Assembly (NCBI GenBank): GCA_024707305.1
Contig: JANPZZ010000024.1
Location: 93,548-157,547, forward strand
Length of the DNA stretch: 64,000 nucleotides
Reading direction: 5' to 3'
Origin: Chitinophagaceae bacterium
Lineage (GTDB): Bacteria > Bacteroidota > Bacteroidia > Chitinophagales > Chitinophagaceae
The notes under the pieces were generated by a model. The model was not told where the DNA came from. It did no database searches and saw only the letters and a list, made by a program, of their open reading frames with translations. The stretch's first letter is position 1. Every line of letters starts with the position of its first letter. A program made the position numbers and the translations under genes. This document shows positions 39,964 through 48,513 of the stretch, one piece after another.

Positions 39964-40875
39964 ATGACTCTACATTTTACCAAAGTCACCATCATCGCCG
40001 CTGTTTTGTTATCTCTTGCCTGTGCTAAAAAAGGAGGTACAGCCAGTGAGCCGGAACCGGATCCAGAAGAGGAGATCGTGTTTTGTACCAATTTTGAAGA
40101 AGGTAATTTCGATTTATGGGATGACTGGGACGGAAACCCCGCCCCAAGCAATGTTTTAGTTGCCGATCCGGGCCCTCACAATAAACCGGGAAACCATGTG
40201 GCGAGGCTGAGGGTTCCCGCCGGGCGCGGTTCTGCCGATCTACTAAAAGTGCTGCCCAAACAATATAAGAAACTGTATGCTCGCTGGTATGTGCAATGGG
40301 AGCCAGGCTACGATTTCAACGCCCGCAACCACGGCGGTGGGTTAATTGCCGGGGCACGCAATTTCGTGGGCCAATCAGACAACAGGCCGGATGGAACCAA
40401 TTTTGCATCGGCCCTGTTTGAAACGCATACGCGACAACATCGGCCAGTGCTGTATTCCTATTACCGCGGCATGTACCAGGATTGCAGAAATCCCATTGGC
40501 TCCTGCTGGGGCGATGGATTTCCCTGCTACGCCGACAATGGCCAGGTGTTTTGTACAAAACCTGAAGACCGCCCCATTGAAGGCAAAGTTCCACCAGAGT
40601 TAACTACAGGGAAATGGTATCGCGTGGAGATAATGATGGATATGGGTAAAGCAACCAGCAATGCGAGCGATGCCGATGGTATCTTAAATATGTGGGTCGA
40701 TGGAGTGGAATATGGCCCCTGGAAAAATTTGTGGTTCAGGACAACCAACGACCTGAAACTGTCCATCATCTGGATGCAGCTTTTTCATCACGATACACAT
40801 GCAGCTGAAGGAATTTTGATCGACGACCTGGTAGTGTCAACAGCACCAATAGGCGGTTCATCGCCATGTAATTGA
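39964..40875 (+). CDS. Lectin-fold (concanavalin-like) lipoprotein, possible polysaccharide lyase-like
   Basis: A 303-residue lipoprotein (lipobox LSLAC, Cys20) with an acidic linker (SEPEPDPEEEI). The body looks like a jelly-roll lectin/glucanase fold: EIVFCTNFEEGNFDLWDDWDG, KLYARWYVQWEPGYDF, GGGLIAGARNF, TGKWYRVEIMMDMG, DGILNMWVDGVEYGPWKNLWF and ILIDDLVVSTAPIG. This resembles polysaccharide-lyase or LamG-like domains, but I cannot name a family or assign catalytic residues. Several Cys (DCRNPIGSCWGDGFPCY) could form disulfides. Stand-alone gene with a strong terminator behind it. Confidence 0.6.
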   Translation: MTLHFTKVTIIAAVLLSLACAKKGGTASEPEPDPEEEIVFCTNFEEGNFDLWDDWDGNPAPSNVLVADPGPHNKPGNHVARLRVPAGRGSADLLKVLPKQYKKLYARWYVQWEPGYDFNARNHGGGLIAGARNFVGQSDNRPDGTNFASALFETHTRQHRPVLYSYYRGMYQDCRNPIGSCWGDGFPCYADNGQVFCTKPEDRPIEGKVPPELTTGKWYRVEIMMDMGKATSNASDADGILNMWVDGVEYGPWKNLWFRTTNDLKLSIIWMQLFHHDTHAAEGILIDDLVVSTAPIGGSSPCN

Positions 40876-40907
40876 CCCATCGGTTTAAATATCAATCAAA
40901 AACTTTT

Positions 40908-40946
40908 TCAAAAGGAAAGGCCGCCATTGGCGGCCTTTCCTTTTGA
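40908..40946. terminator. Strong bidirectional terminator
   Basis: Perfect stem of about 18 bp (TCAAAAGGAAAGGCCGCC / GGCGGCCTTTCCTTTTGA) with a 3-nt loop, between the convergent genes ending at 40875 (+) and 40955 (-). A/T-rich arms flank the GC core in both directions. Confidence 0.9.
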
Positions 40947-40954
40947 AAAATAGG

Positions 40955-42247
40955 TTATTTAATCAGAATCCGTTCCGTTAAGTTGGCACCTTTCAGGAAG
41001 TAAATGCCAGATGGTTGATTACCGGTTTCAATTTTTTGAATACCGGATTGTACCAGCTTTTCCCACACTAATTTCCCCGAGCTATTGTACAGGCTCATGG
41101 ATGTTGGCGCCGACATTTGCACATTAATGGCTCCTCCCTGTACAGGGTTCTGAAGCAATTTCCATTTTACCTGTAGCGATTCTTTTGTGATCTTCAGGTT
41201 TTTGCTGTAAGAATGCCGGCCGTCGTTATCGTTTTGTTGAATACGATAAAAGTTGTTGCCAGCAACAGCTTGTGTATGGGTGAAGCTATAGTAGCTATTT
41301 TGGCTGCTTTGTCCGGCTGCCTGTACAGAGCCTACATTATTCCAGGCAATGCCATCTGTGCTATGTTGGATAACGAAATTTTTTGTGTTCGATTCGTTCA
41401 TTGTGTTCCAGTTCAGTTTCACTCCCTGGTCAACAGATTTCGCAGTAAAATCGCCCCAGGTTACAGGAAGGGTTGAAAGTTCTGTCCAGTTTAATACCTG
41501 CCCTTTTTGTTGATTTGTTAGAAAGCTGGTAAAGTCAGCTGGCCAGTTTCCCGCAAGCAGGTCCTGAACAGCAACATATGCCTGATCAGGACGGTTGGAA
41601 GCAGAGTTGGTGATATTGCCTACCCCAACAATAAACAGGATGCGACGTGTTTGACCGGCAGGAATAGGAACGTCATACATTCCGAAACTAATATTGTCGT
41701 TCATACTGGTATAAGTGTGCGTTGTGGTATAATAGTTCAACGCTGCATTACCGAAAATGAGGCTTATTACAGGGTCGCTGCCATTCGCTGTAGAACTGGC
41801 ATTGTCGGAACTGATGGTGTAGCGGTTGGGTGTAGATGACGCATAATGAAATCTGGTGTTGTAATCAGATCCCAGATTGCTGGTAGATACGAGTGAGAAA
41901 GTTGTTGCAACCGGACTGTTGTTGGTAACAGCAATATGTTGTATAGCTGCACCGTAAGTTTGAGAAAAATGGTAGGTGTTCGTGAAACTGATGTTGTTGC
42001 CCGATACCGTTAATGTCAGCGCATTGTCGAAACCATCACCATGATAGCTTACACCTCGTTCCAGTGATACTTCCTGGATGCCATTTCCATTCCCGGTGAG
42101 CGTCCAGTTTACAGTACCCGCGGCTGTGTTTATCGTTTGAGCCGATAAGGAGAAAGAGAGGGTTAATAAAGAACAGGTTGCGACGATGCATCGCACTGCC
42201 ATCGATGAAACTGTTTTCAAGGATGGATTCAGCGTAGTAATTTTCAT
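40955..42247 (-). CDS. T9SS sorting-domain secreted protein
   Basis: A 430-residue protein with a signal peptide (hydrophobic stretch CIVATCSLLTLSFSLSAQ near residues 20-36). The N-terminal half is beta-rich and Thr/Ser/Asn-rich (YHFSQTYGAAIQHIAVTNN); a fibronectin-like block follows (VKLNWNTMNESNTKNFVIQHSTDG); the end is a T9SS type A sorting domain (LLQNPVQGGAINVQMSAPTS ... GIYFLKGANLTERILIK). Related in architecture to the gene at 35976-36971. Exported function unknown. Upstream lies a FNR/CRP-like box (42340-42353). Confidence 0.85.
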   Translation of the reverse strand: MKITTLNPSLKTVSSMAVRCIVATCSLLTLSFSLSAQTINTAAGTVNWTLTGNGNGIQEVSLERGVSYHGDGFDNALTLTVSGNNISFTNTYHFSQTYGAAIQHIAVTNNSPVATTFSLVSTSNLGSDYNTRFHYASSTPNRYTISSDNASSTANGSDPVISLIFGNAALNYYTTTHTYTSMNDNISFGMYDVPIPAGQTRRILFIVGVGNITNSASNRPDQAYVAVQDLLAGNWPADFTSFLTNQQKGQVLNWTELSTLPVTWGDFTAKSVDQGVKLNWNTMNESNTKNFVIQHSTDGIAWNNVGSVQAAGQSSQNSYYSFTHTQAVAGNNFYRIQQNDNDGRHSYSKNLKITKESLQVKWKLLQNPVQGGAINVQMSAPTSMSLYNSSGKLVWEKLVQSGIQKIETGNQPSGIYFLKGANLTERILIK

Positions 42248-42339
42248 AAAAGGGATTTAACGGATAAATTTTATTCCGTCGGGCAATGTCGAAGGATGTT
42301 GTCAAAAACAAAAGAAAATGTTGAAAAAGGGGGAATTAT

Positions 42340-42353
42340 TTGATGTAGGTCAA
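42340..42353. promoter_or_regulatory. FNR/CRP-like box upstream of the T9SS gene
   Basis: TTGATGTAGGTCAA matches TTGA[CT]-N4-[AG]TCAA and shares the central GTAG with the box at 37106-37119. It ends 106 bp before the reverse-strand start at 42247 and sits at the very edge of the heptamer satellite that follows at 42355. Confidence 0.45.
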
Positions 42354-42354
42354 A

Positions 42355-44215
42355 AGGATGGGAGATCGAAGGTCGGTGATCGATGATCGATGGTCGATGA
42401 CCGATGACCGATGACCGATGATCGATGGTCGATGATCGATGGTCGATGTTCGATGTCCGATGTTCGATGGTCGATGTCCGATGACCGATGATCGATGACT
42501 GTTTAATGTATTCACTGCCCGTCCCGAAGGGACGGAATATCTGTAGCACCCGTATATCTCTTATTGTTTTGAGTCCCGAAGGGACGATATGTGGGCGGGG
42601 AAACGATGGTGGATGGTGGATGGGAGATCGATGATCGATGATCGATGTCCGATCTCCGATCTCCGATGATCGATGTTGGTTGAACGTTGTGAAATCCGTC
42701 CCGGAGGGACGGGATGTGGTTAGCAAACGACACCCCCTTTTTCCGGCGTCCCGGAGGGACGCGTTGTGGGCTAGAAATTGATGTCGGATGATCGATGACC
42801 GATAGTCGATGACCGATGAACGATGATCGATGAACGATGATCGATGGTCGATGGTCGATGTCCGATGACCGATGTCCGATGGTCGATGACTGTTTAATGT
42901 ATTCACTGCCCGTCCCGGAGGGACGGGATATCTGTAGCACCCGAATGTCTCTTATTGTTTTGAGTCCCGAAGGGACGATAGGTGGGCGGGGAAACGATGG
43001 TGGATGGTGGATGGGAGATCGATGATCGATGATCGATGATCGATGTCCGATCTCCGATGTCCGATGATCGATGTCCGATCTCCGATGTCCGATGATCGAT
43101 GTCCGATGTTGGTTGAACATTGTGAAATCCGTCCCGGAGGGACGGGATGTGGTTAGCAAACGACACCCCCTTTTTCCGGCGTCCCGAAGGGACGCGTTGT
43201 AGGTTTGAAATTGATGTCGGATGATCGATGGTCGATGGTCGATGTTCGATGATCGATGGTCGATGTTCGATGGTCGATGTCCGATGACTGTTTAATGTAT
43301 TCACTGCCCGTCCCGGAGGGACAGGGATATCTGTAGCACCCCGAATATCTCTTATTGTTTTGAGTCCCGAAGGGACGATATGTGGGCGGGGAAACGATGG
43401 TGGATGGTGGATGGGAGATCGATGATCGATGATCGATGTTCGATGTTCGATGATCGATGGTCGATGGTGGATGTTCGATGATCGATGGTCGATGTTCGAT
43501 GATCGATGTCCGATGACCGATGTCCGATGATCGATGACTGTTTAATGTATTCACTGCCCGTCCCGAAGGGACGGGATATCTGTAGCACCCCGAATATCTC
43601 TTATTGTTTTGAGTCCCGAAGGGACGATAGGTGGATGCGATGATCGATGATCGATGATCGATGGTGGATGGTCGATGGTCGATGATCGATGTTCGATGTT
43701 CGATGATCGATGGTCGATGTTCGATGGTCGATGTCCGATGACCGATGTCCGATGGTCGATGACTGTTTAATGTATTCACTGCCCGTCCCGGAGGGACGGG
43801 ATATCTGTAGCACCCGAATGTCTCTTATTGTTTTGAGTCGAAGGGACGATATGTGGGCGGGGAAACGATGGTGGATGGTGGATGGGAGATCGATGATCGA
43901 TGATCGATGATCGATGTCCGATCTCCGATGTCCGATGATCGATGTCCGATGTCGGATGATCGATGATTCCTGCGAAATCGGGTTGCCGCTGCCAATGTAG
44001 CGGTGGTATCCACGCGCCCTAAACAGTCCTCGATCATCGACCATCGATCATCCATCATCGATGTCCGATGTCCGATGTCCGATGACTGTTTAATGTATTC
44101 ACTGCCCGTCCCGGAGGGACGGGATATCTGTAGCACCCGAATGTCTCTTATTGTTTTGAGTCCCGAAGGGACGATAGGTGGATGCGCGAATCGATGGTCG
44201 ATGGTCGATGATCGA
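42355..44215. repeat. Composite satellite: degenerate 7-bp arrays alternating with GTCCC-GGGAC hairpin modules
   Basis: Nine blocks of tandem heptamers (GATCGAT, GGTCGAT, GTCCGAT, GTTCGAT, GACCGAT, GAACGAT; roughly 850 bp in all) alternate with conserved modules. One module (ACTGTTTAATGTATTCACTG, then CCCGTCCCGGAGGGACGGG and CTGTAGCACCCGAAT) starts near 42497, 42888, 43286, 43536, 43761 and 44083. The partner AGTCCCGAAGGGACGATA follows each. A third module starting GTTGGTTGAAC and ending GTCCCGAAGGGACGC occurs near 42680 and 43110. Unique sequence of about 60 bp interrupts at 43970-44030. The long reverse-strand frames here translate the heptamer into IDHRSS-type heptads in every frame and are not genes. 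Confidence 0.95.
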
Positions 44216-44254
44216 AGTAAGACAGTAGATAAAGAGAAGAAGGGAGTTAGGAGA

Positions 44255-44330
44255 TTGAAGACTCCTATTTGCCGTTTGCCGATTCTCACGCTTGCCGATT
44301 CTCACGCTTGCCGTATACCGATTTTCACCT
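44255..44330. repeat. GCAAGCGTGAGAATCG repeat next to the tRNA gene
   Basis: On the reverse strand, units GGCAAGCGTGAGAATC repeat twice, followed by GGCAAACGGCAAA. This is the same GCAA[AG]CGTGA family that follows other gene ends in the window. It fills the space between the heptamer satellite and the tRNA 3' end. Confidence 0.75.
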
Positions 44331-44334
44331 CTTG

Positions 44335-44408
44335 TGGGCCCTGTTGGGATCGAACCAACCACCCCCTGATTATGAGTCAGATGCTCTAACCGACTGAGCT
44401 AAGGGCCC
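44335..44408 (-). tRNA. tRNA with CAU anticodon (tRNA-Ile2 or tRNA-Met)
   Basis: Reverse-strand cloverleaf: acceptor GGGCCCT / AGGGCCC, D-arm TAGCTCAGTCGGTTAGAGCA, anticodon arm CTGACTCATAATCAG with anticodon CAT, and T-arm TTGGTTCGATCCCAA. The 3' CCA is not encoded. C4-G69 and C5-G68 in the acceptor stem agree with the pairs recognised by the lysidine synthetase TilS, and the GGGCCCTTAGC start resembles E. coli tRNA-Ile2, so I favour Ile2 (lysidine-modified, reading AUA). Elongator Met remains possible. Confidence 0.9.
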
Positions 44409-44426
44409 TTAGCTTTCGCTAAGGGC
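44405..44426 (-). other. Leader hairpin overlapping the tRNA 5' end
   Basis: Perfect 9-bp stem GCCCTTAGC-GAAA-GCTAAGGGC as read on the reverse strand. Its 3' arm includes the first four bases of the tRNA, and its loop is a GNRA tetraloop. The 5' arm repeats the tRNA's own bases 3-11. Confidence 0.6.
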
Positions 44427-44493
44427 GCAAAAATAGCATTAATTGTGGAATCGGAAAATTGAAATTGATTGCGTCGATCGGTGATAAACGGTA

Positions 44494-45847
44494 TTACTGC
44501 GCCTCTTTTCCGTTGGGAGTGATGTAAAATGCTCGTCCACTCGTATCAACAACTCTTGCAACACCACCTTCAAACATCGCAGCTTCTTTGTATTGAGCCG
44601 GGATCACTATTTTACCCAAAGCATTAATATAACCCCACACTTCACTCACCTTCACCGCGGCCATGCCTTCACTAAATCCCAGAACTGATTCATATTGAGC
44701 GGGCACAATGATTTGCCCACGGTTGTTCATGAAACCATATTTCCCGTCTTTTTGTATCCACGACATGCCATCCTTTCCGCCGGTTACAAAATCTTTGTAC
44801 TCACCCAGGAAAAGAATCTTGCCCGTGGAATCCATCAAACCATTCTTGCCTTCTTTTGAAAACCTAATCAACCCCCACTCATAGTCATAGCTGCCAAACT
44901 GGTACGCATTGGGAATAATCAGTTTTCCTGTTGCCAGGTCTGCAAGTCCGGTATTAGCATTTCCGGGAAATTTTACAACAGCAGAAGCTGTACTGGTTTT
45001 GGGAATGCGATAAACGGTGTGATATTGAGGTTTGACAGTTACTTTACCGGCAGTATTGATGACACCATATAAGTTGCTTGTGTCGGAGAAAGCAGCGTAT
45101 CCGTTTTCAAAAAAGACTAATCACCTGATACGTTGGAGGGAGTATCCATTTTAATTTATAATTCATCAATCCATTCAGCGCACCCTTTTTCACGATTAGC
45201 AAACCAGGATGTCCGGAACTGCGGATGCTGGTGTATTCGAAGGGCAGGATTTCTTTAAAATTTTTATCTACCAGGCCATACTTATAACTTTTATGCGCAA
45301 TGAATATGTTTCCATCAAGGTTATCAGGCATTAAAACAACACCTGCCGGCGGCTCAAACAATTCGCCTTTGACATTAAAATAAAATCGCTTTTGACTTCC
45401 GGTATCACCCACTACAAACCAGCCATTGCTGAAATCACCCTGCAGGTTTTTATACATCACCGGCACTACTTCTTCGCCGTTTCGGTTTAGAATGCCTTTC
45501 AGTTGTACCTGCCGCGGATTTCCGTTTATTTTATTTACAGTGTCCCGTATGCTTAAGACAGCAACAGCAAATCCATTTATATAATCGCTGATGGAATAAT
45601 ATTTCGGGGACACAATCTTGTTGCCTTTGTCGTCGATAACTCCTCGCAAGGTATAAGTTTGAGCAACGATCGACCGTCCATTTGAAAACTCCCCCGGACG
45701 ATACGTATATGTTGGTTCAACCACAATCTGTCCCGACTTATTTTTAAAACCCCAAAGGCCTTTGTTGTTACGGAAAGCAATCAGATCTTGCGAAATGGCA
45801 TGAATTGAAATACAGCTTATGAGCAGGGTGACGAATAATCTTTTCAT
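44494..45847 (-). CDS. WG-repeat protein, one frame break
   Basis: About 450 residues, signal peptide MKRLFVTLLISCISIHAISQ. Most of the chain consists of WG repeats of 45-60 residues: LWGFKNKSGQIVVEPTY, LRGVIDDKGNKIVSPKY, KYGLVDKNFKEILPFEY, LNGLMNYKLKWILPPTY, then, after the break, LYGVINTAGKVTVKPQY, KYGFMNNRGQIIVPAQY and WGYINALGKIVIPAQY. One extra base in the A6 run at 45109-45114 separates the halves. WG-repeat proteins are common in Bacteroidota; their role is unknown but probably in binding. Confidence 0.9.
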
Positions 45848-46039
45848 GTGAAGGAGTAAAGACGGTGGTGACGAGCGTGCTGCGGCAATAATGCCAAAAA
45901 CAATTACGCATCGAAAATACCTTCGTTGTCATCTTACACAATACCCTTCAGGCGGTATTTTTTCAGGCCCTGCGCATGAAAAATTTTTGTTGTTGAGCGT
46001 TTTTGAGAAAATTAAAAGTTTGGTGCGGCTGTGCGATCG

Positions 46040-46285
46040 TTACTCTTTAATCTCTTCGAAATCGATATAATCACCAGCGGGAGCTTTGGCAGCGCTGGAT
46101 GATTGCTGGCGACTTTGAGCCGACGCCTGTTGCTGTTGTTGCTGCTGAAACTGCTGTTGCATACGCTCCTGCACTTCCCGGAATTGTTTCCTCATCTGAC
46201 GACTGGCGCGATAGACAGGAATAATAAAACCGAAAATCAGTTTATATAAAAACCAGGCAAGAAGTGCGTATAGAATGTATTGCAA
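46040..46285 (-). CDS. DUF4834 small membrane protein
   Basis: 81 residues: one N-terminal helix (YILYALLAWFLYKLIFGFIIP), a basic/amphipathic stretch (YRASRQMRKQFREVQERMQ), a glutamine run (QQFQQQQQQQ) and an acidic end (GDYIDFEEIKE). This order is typical of the Bacteroidota DUF4834 family. Function unknown. Divergent from rimP, whose promoter lies about 200 bp away. Confidence 0.8.
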   Translation of the reverse strand: MQYILYALLAWFLYKLIFGFIIPVYRASRQMRKQFREVQERMQQQFQQQQQQQASAQSRQQSSSAAKAPAGDYIDFEEIKE

Positions 46286-46477
46286 TGTCTCTTTTTTTCA
46301 GGTTGAGGGTTTACGGCATCCGGTTTCATCGGAAAATCGGAAAATAAAGGTACAATTATCCACCCTGTTTGGTTGACAGATTACTTCGAAAAAAACCGGT
46401 TTTTCACAATTTTTTAAAAATACCGGAACCACGCGCTATCCCCGTCCTTTATCATCTCCGGCAAACTTCAAACCGGA

Positions 46478-46510
46478 TTTGGTTCTTATGCAAGTTTTCC
46501 CTTACTTTTG
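46478..46510 (+). promoter_or_regulatory. Bacteroidota-type promoter of the rimP-nusA-infB operon
   Basis: TTTG (46478-46481) and TACTTTTG (46503-46510) match the -33 TTTG and -7 TAnnTTTG elements, 21 bp apart, within the range seen in this phylum. The -7 box lies 58 bp before the rimP start, leaving a leader that contains the hairpin below. Confidence 0.75.
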
Positions 46511-46527
46511 CACTGGAATTAGCAAGT

Positions 46528-46556
46528 AAGAAGGGAACGATGACCGTTCCCTTCTT
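46528..46556 (+). other. Leader hairpin before rimP
   Basis: Perfect 12-bp stem AAGAAGGGAACG-ATGAC-CGTTCCCTTCTT in the leader RNA, ending 12 nt before the start codon and followed by a short pyrimidine-rich stretch (CTATTTCC), not a T-run. It may affect translation initiation or transcription of the operon, which includes the elongation factor NusA. Role is inference. Confidence 0.65.
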
Positions 46557-46568
46557 CTATTTCCTGAA

Positions 46569-47040
46569 ATGAATATGGACGCTTTACTGCCTATCCTGGA
46601 ACAAAAGATTAACGCACTGATTGAGGCTGACCCCGACGTTTTTTTAGTGTCAATACGAATAAAACCGACGAATAACGTCAAAATATTCCTCGATGCTGAT
46701 AATGGTATCAACGTTGACCGCCTGATCCAGTACAACCGCAAGCTGTACAGGGATCTGGAAGAAAATGCGGTGTTTCCCGACGGTGATTTTTCTTTGGAAG
46801 TATCATCGCCCGGGCTTGATGAGCCCCTGAAACTGCCCCGTCAGTACCGGAAAAATGTCGGTCGCTATGTAGAAGTGATCACGCTCGACGGTACCAGAAT
46901 CGAAGGGAAACTGATCGATTCAGACGATGTGAAGATTGTAGTGGAGGAAGAGAAAGGAAAAGGCAAAAAAGAAAGAAGTGACCCAGAAAGAAGTGCTCAT
47001 GGCCGACATCAAGAGCACTATAGTTCAAGTGAAATTTTAA
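46569..47040 (+). CDS. rimP: Ribosome maturation factor RimP, one frame break
   Basis: Needed for maturation of the 30S subunit. About 156 residues after correction: LIEADPDVFLVSIRIKPTNNV, the IQYNRKLYRDLEE helix and the RimP signature FSLEVSSPGLDEPLKLPRQY. Extra A in the A6 run at 46965-46970; with five A the C-terminus reads KEVTQKEVLMADIKSTIVQV and stops at 47038-47040. First gene of the classic rimP-nusA-infB operon, 117 bp before nusA. Confidence 0.92.
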
Positions 47041-47157
47041 CCTCGCAACCGGAAGGACCGGTGGCAAAAAACAATAAACATTCAGTAAAAGTCAATCAAC
47101 AAACGGGAATCAATTGCGCCTGAGGGTGTAAGGGGTTCCGAATTCAAACTTAGAGCT

Positions 47158-48402
47158 ATGGCAAGTATAAACCTGATCGAAGCATTCCAGGAATTCAAAG
47201 ATGCCGAGAACATCGATCGCCCCACAATGATGAAAGTGGTGGAAGACGTTTTCAAAACCCTGTTGCGCAAAAAATTTGGCAGCGATGAAAACTTTGATGT
47301 AATCGTGAACGCAGAGAAAGGCGACCTGGAGATTATCCGACACCGGATGATTGTGGAAGATGGACAGGTAGAAGATCCGCTGGCTCAGGTTGCATATTCG
47401 GAAGCCACCAAAATTGAACCCGACTTTGAAGTAGGTGAAGAATTATTCCAGGAAATTGACCTCTACGACTTCGGTCGTCGCGCCATCCTGGCTGCCAAAC
47501 AAACACTGGCCAGCCGTATCAGCGACCTGAAGAAAAACGTACTGGCTAAAAAATATGGTGACCGTATCGGTGAAATTATCAGCGCAGAAGTATACCAGGT
47601 TTGGAAAAAAGAGATTTTGCTGATGGACGAAGAAGGAAACGAGCTGATTTTGCCAAAAAGTGAACAAATCCCACAGGATTACTTCAAAAAAGGCGAAACA
47701 ACACGGGCGGTGGTGAAGAAAGTGGATATGAAAAACAACAATCCCGTGATCATTCTTTCCCGTACTTCACCAGAATTTCTGGCTAAACTGCTGGAAATTG
47801 AAGTACCCGAGATTTTTGATGGCCTGATTGTGATCAAAAAGATCGTTCGCGACCCAGGTGAAAGGGCAAAAGTTGCCGTGGAATCGTACGACGACCGTAT
47901 TGACCCGGTAGGTGCCTGCGTGGGTATGAAAGGTAGCCGTATCCATGGTATCGTGCGTGAACTGAAAAACGAAAACATCGACGTAATTAATTATACGAGC
48001 AATATCCAGCTGTTGATCCAGCGTTCATTGACGCCGGCAAAAATTACCAGCATGGAACTGGATACAGAAAGACAGCATGCCAGTGTATACCTGAAGCCTG
48101 ACCAGGTTTCCCTGGCCATTGGTCGTCGTGGTGTAAACATTAAACTGGCCTGTGAATTGACAGGATATGAGATCGATGTTTATCGCGATTCTGAAGAGGA
48201 AGAAGAATTTGATATCGATCTGGAAGAATTTAGCGATGAAATTGAAACATGGGTGATCGACGAGTTGAAACGCGTAGGTTGTGATACTGCCCGCAGCGTG
48301 CTCAACCTGACACCTGAAGAACTTGAACGCCGTACAGACCTCGAAAAAGAGACGATTGCAGATGTGAGAAAGGTATTGCAGGCGGAATTTGAGAAAGAGT
48401 AA
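47158..48402 (+). CDS. nusA: Transcription elongation/termination factor NusA
   Basis: 414 residues, intact. N-terminal RNA-polymerase-binding domain (RPTMMKVVEDVFKTLLRKKF), S1 domain, then two KH domains: VGACVGMKGSRIHGIVREL (KH1) and SLAIGRRGVNIKLACELTGYEIDVY (KH2). The C-terminal tail is short and acidic (SEEEEEFDIDLEEFSDEIE) with a single helix-hairpin-helix-like end instead of the AR repeats of E. coli NusA. RNA polymerase partner in pausing and antitermination. Preceded by rimP, followed by infB. Confidence 0.96.
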   Translation: MASINLIEAFQEFKDAENIDRPTMMKVVEDVFKTLLRKKFGSDENFDVIVNAEKGDLEIIRHRMIVEDGQVEDPLAQVAYSEATKIEPDFEVGEELFQEIDLYDFGRRAILAAKQTLASRISDLKKNVLAKKYGDRIGEIISAEVYQVWKKEILLMDEEGNELILPKSEQIPQDYFKKGETTRAVVKKVDMKNNNPVIILSRTSPEFLAKLLEIEVPEIFDGLIVIKKIVRDPGERAKVAVESYDDRIDPVGACVGMKGSRIHGIVRELKNENIDVINYTSNIQLLIQRSLTPAKITSMELDTERQHASVYLKPDQVSLAIGRRGVNIKLACELTGYEIDVYRDSEEEEEFDIDLEEFSDEIETWVIDELKRVGCDTARSVLNLTPEELERRTDLEKETIADVRKVLQAEFEKE

Positions 48403-48513
48403 GTTGTTTTTAGGGAGAAGAAAGTAGTAAGTTTGCTTATTCCTCACTACTTCCTGCTAATCCTCTCTTTCTTTAGACGAAAAAAAGCAAATACAGAAAA
48501 CCAAGTAAGATTA

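Noticed and set aside
42271..44362. Reverse-strand frames of 78-215 residues rich in IDHRSS/IDHRPS and plus-strand frames starting MVDVRW
   Set aside because: Products of the 7-bp array and the GTCCC modules; every frame gives the same heptad, so openness is not evidence of coding.
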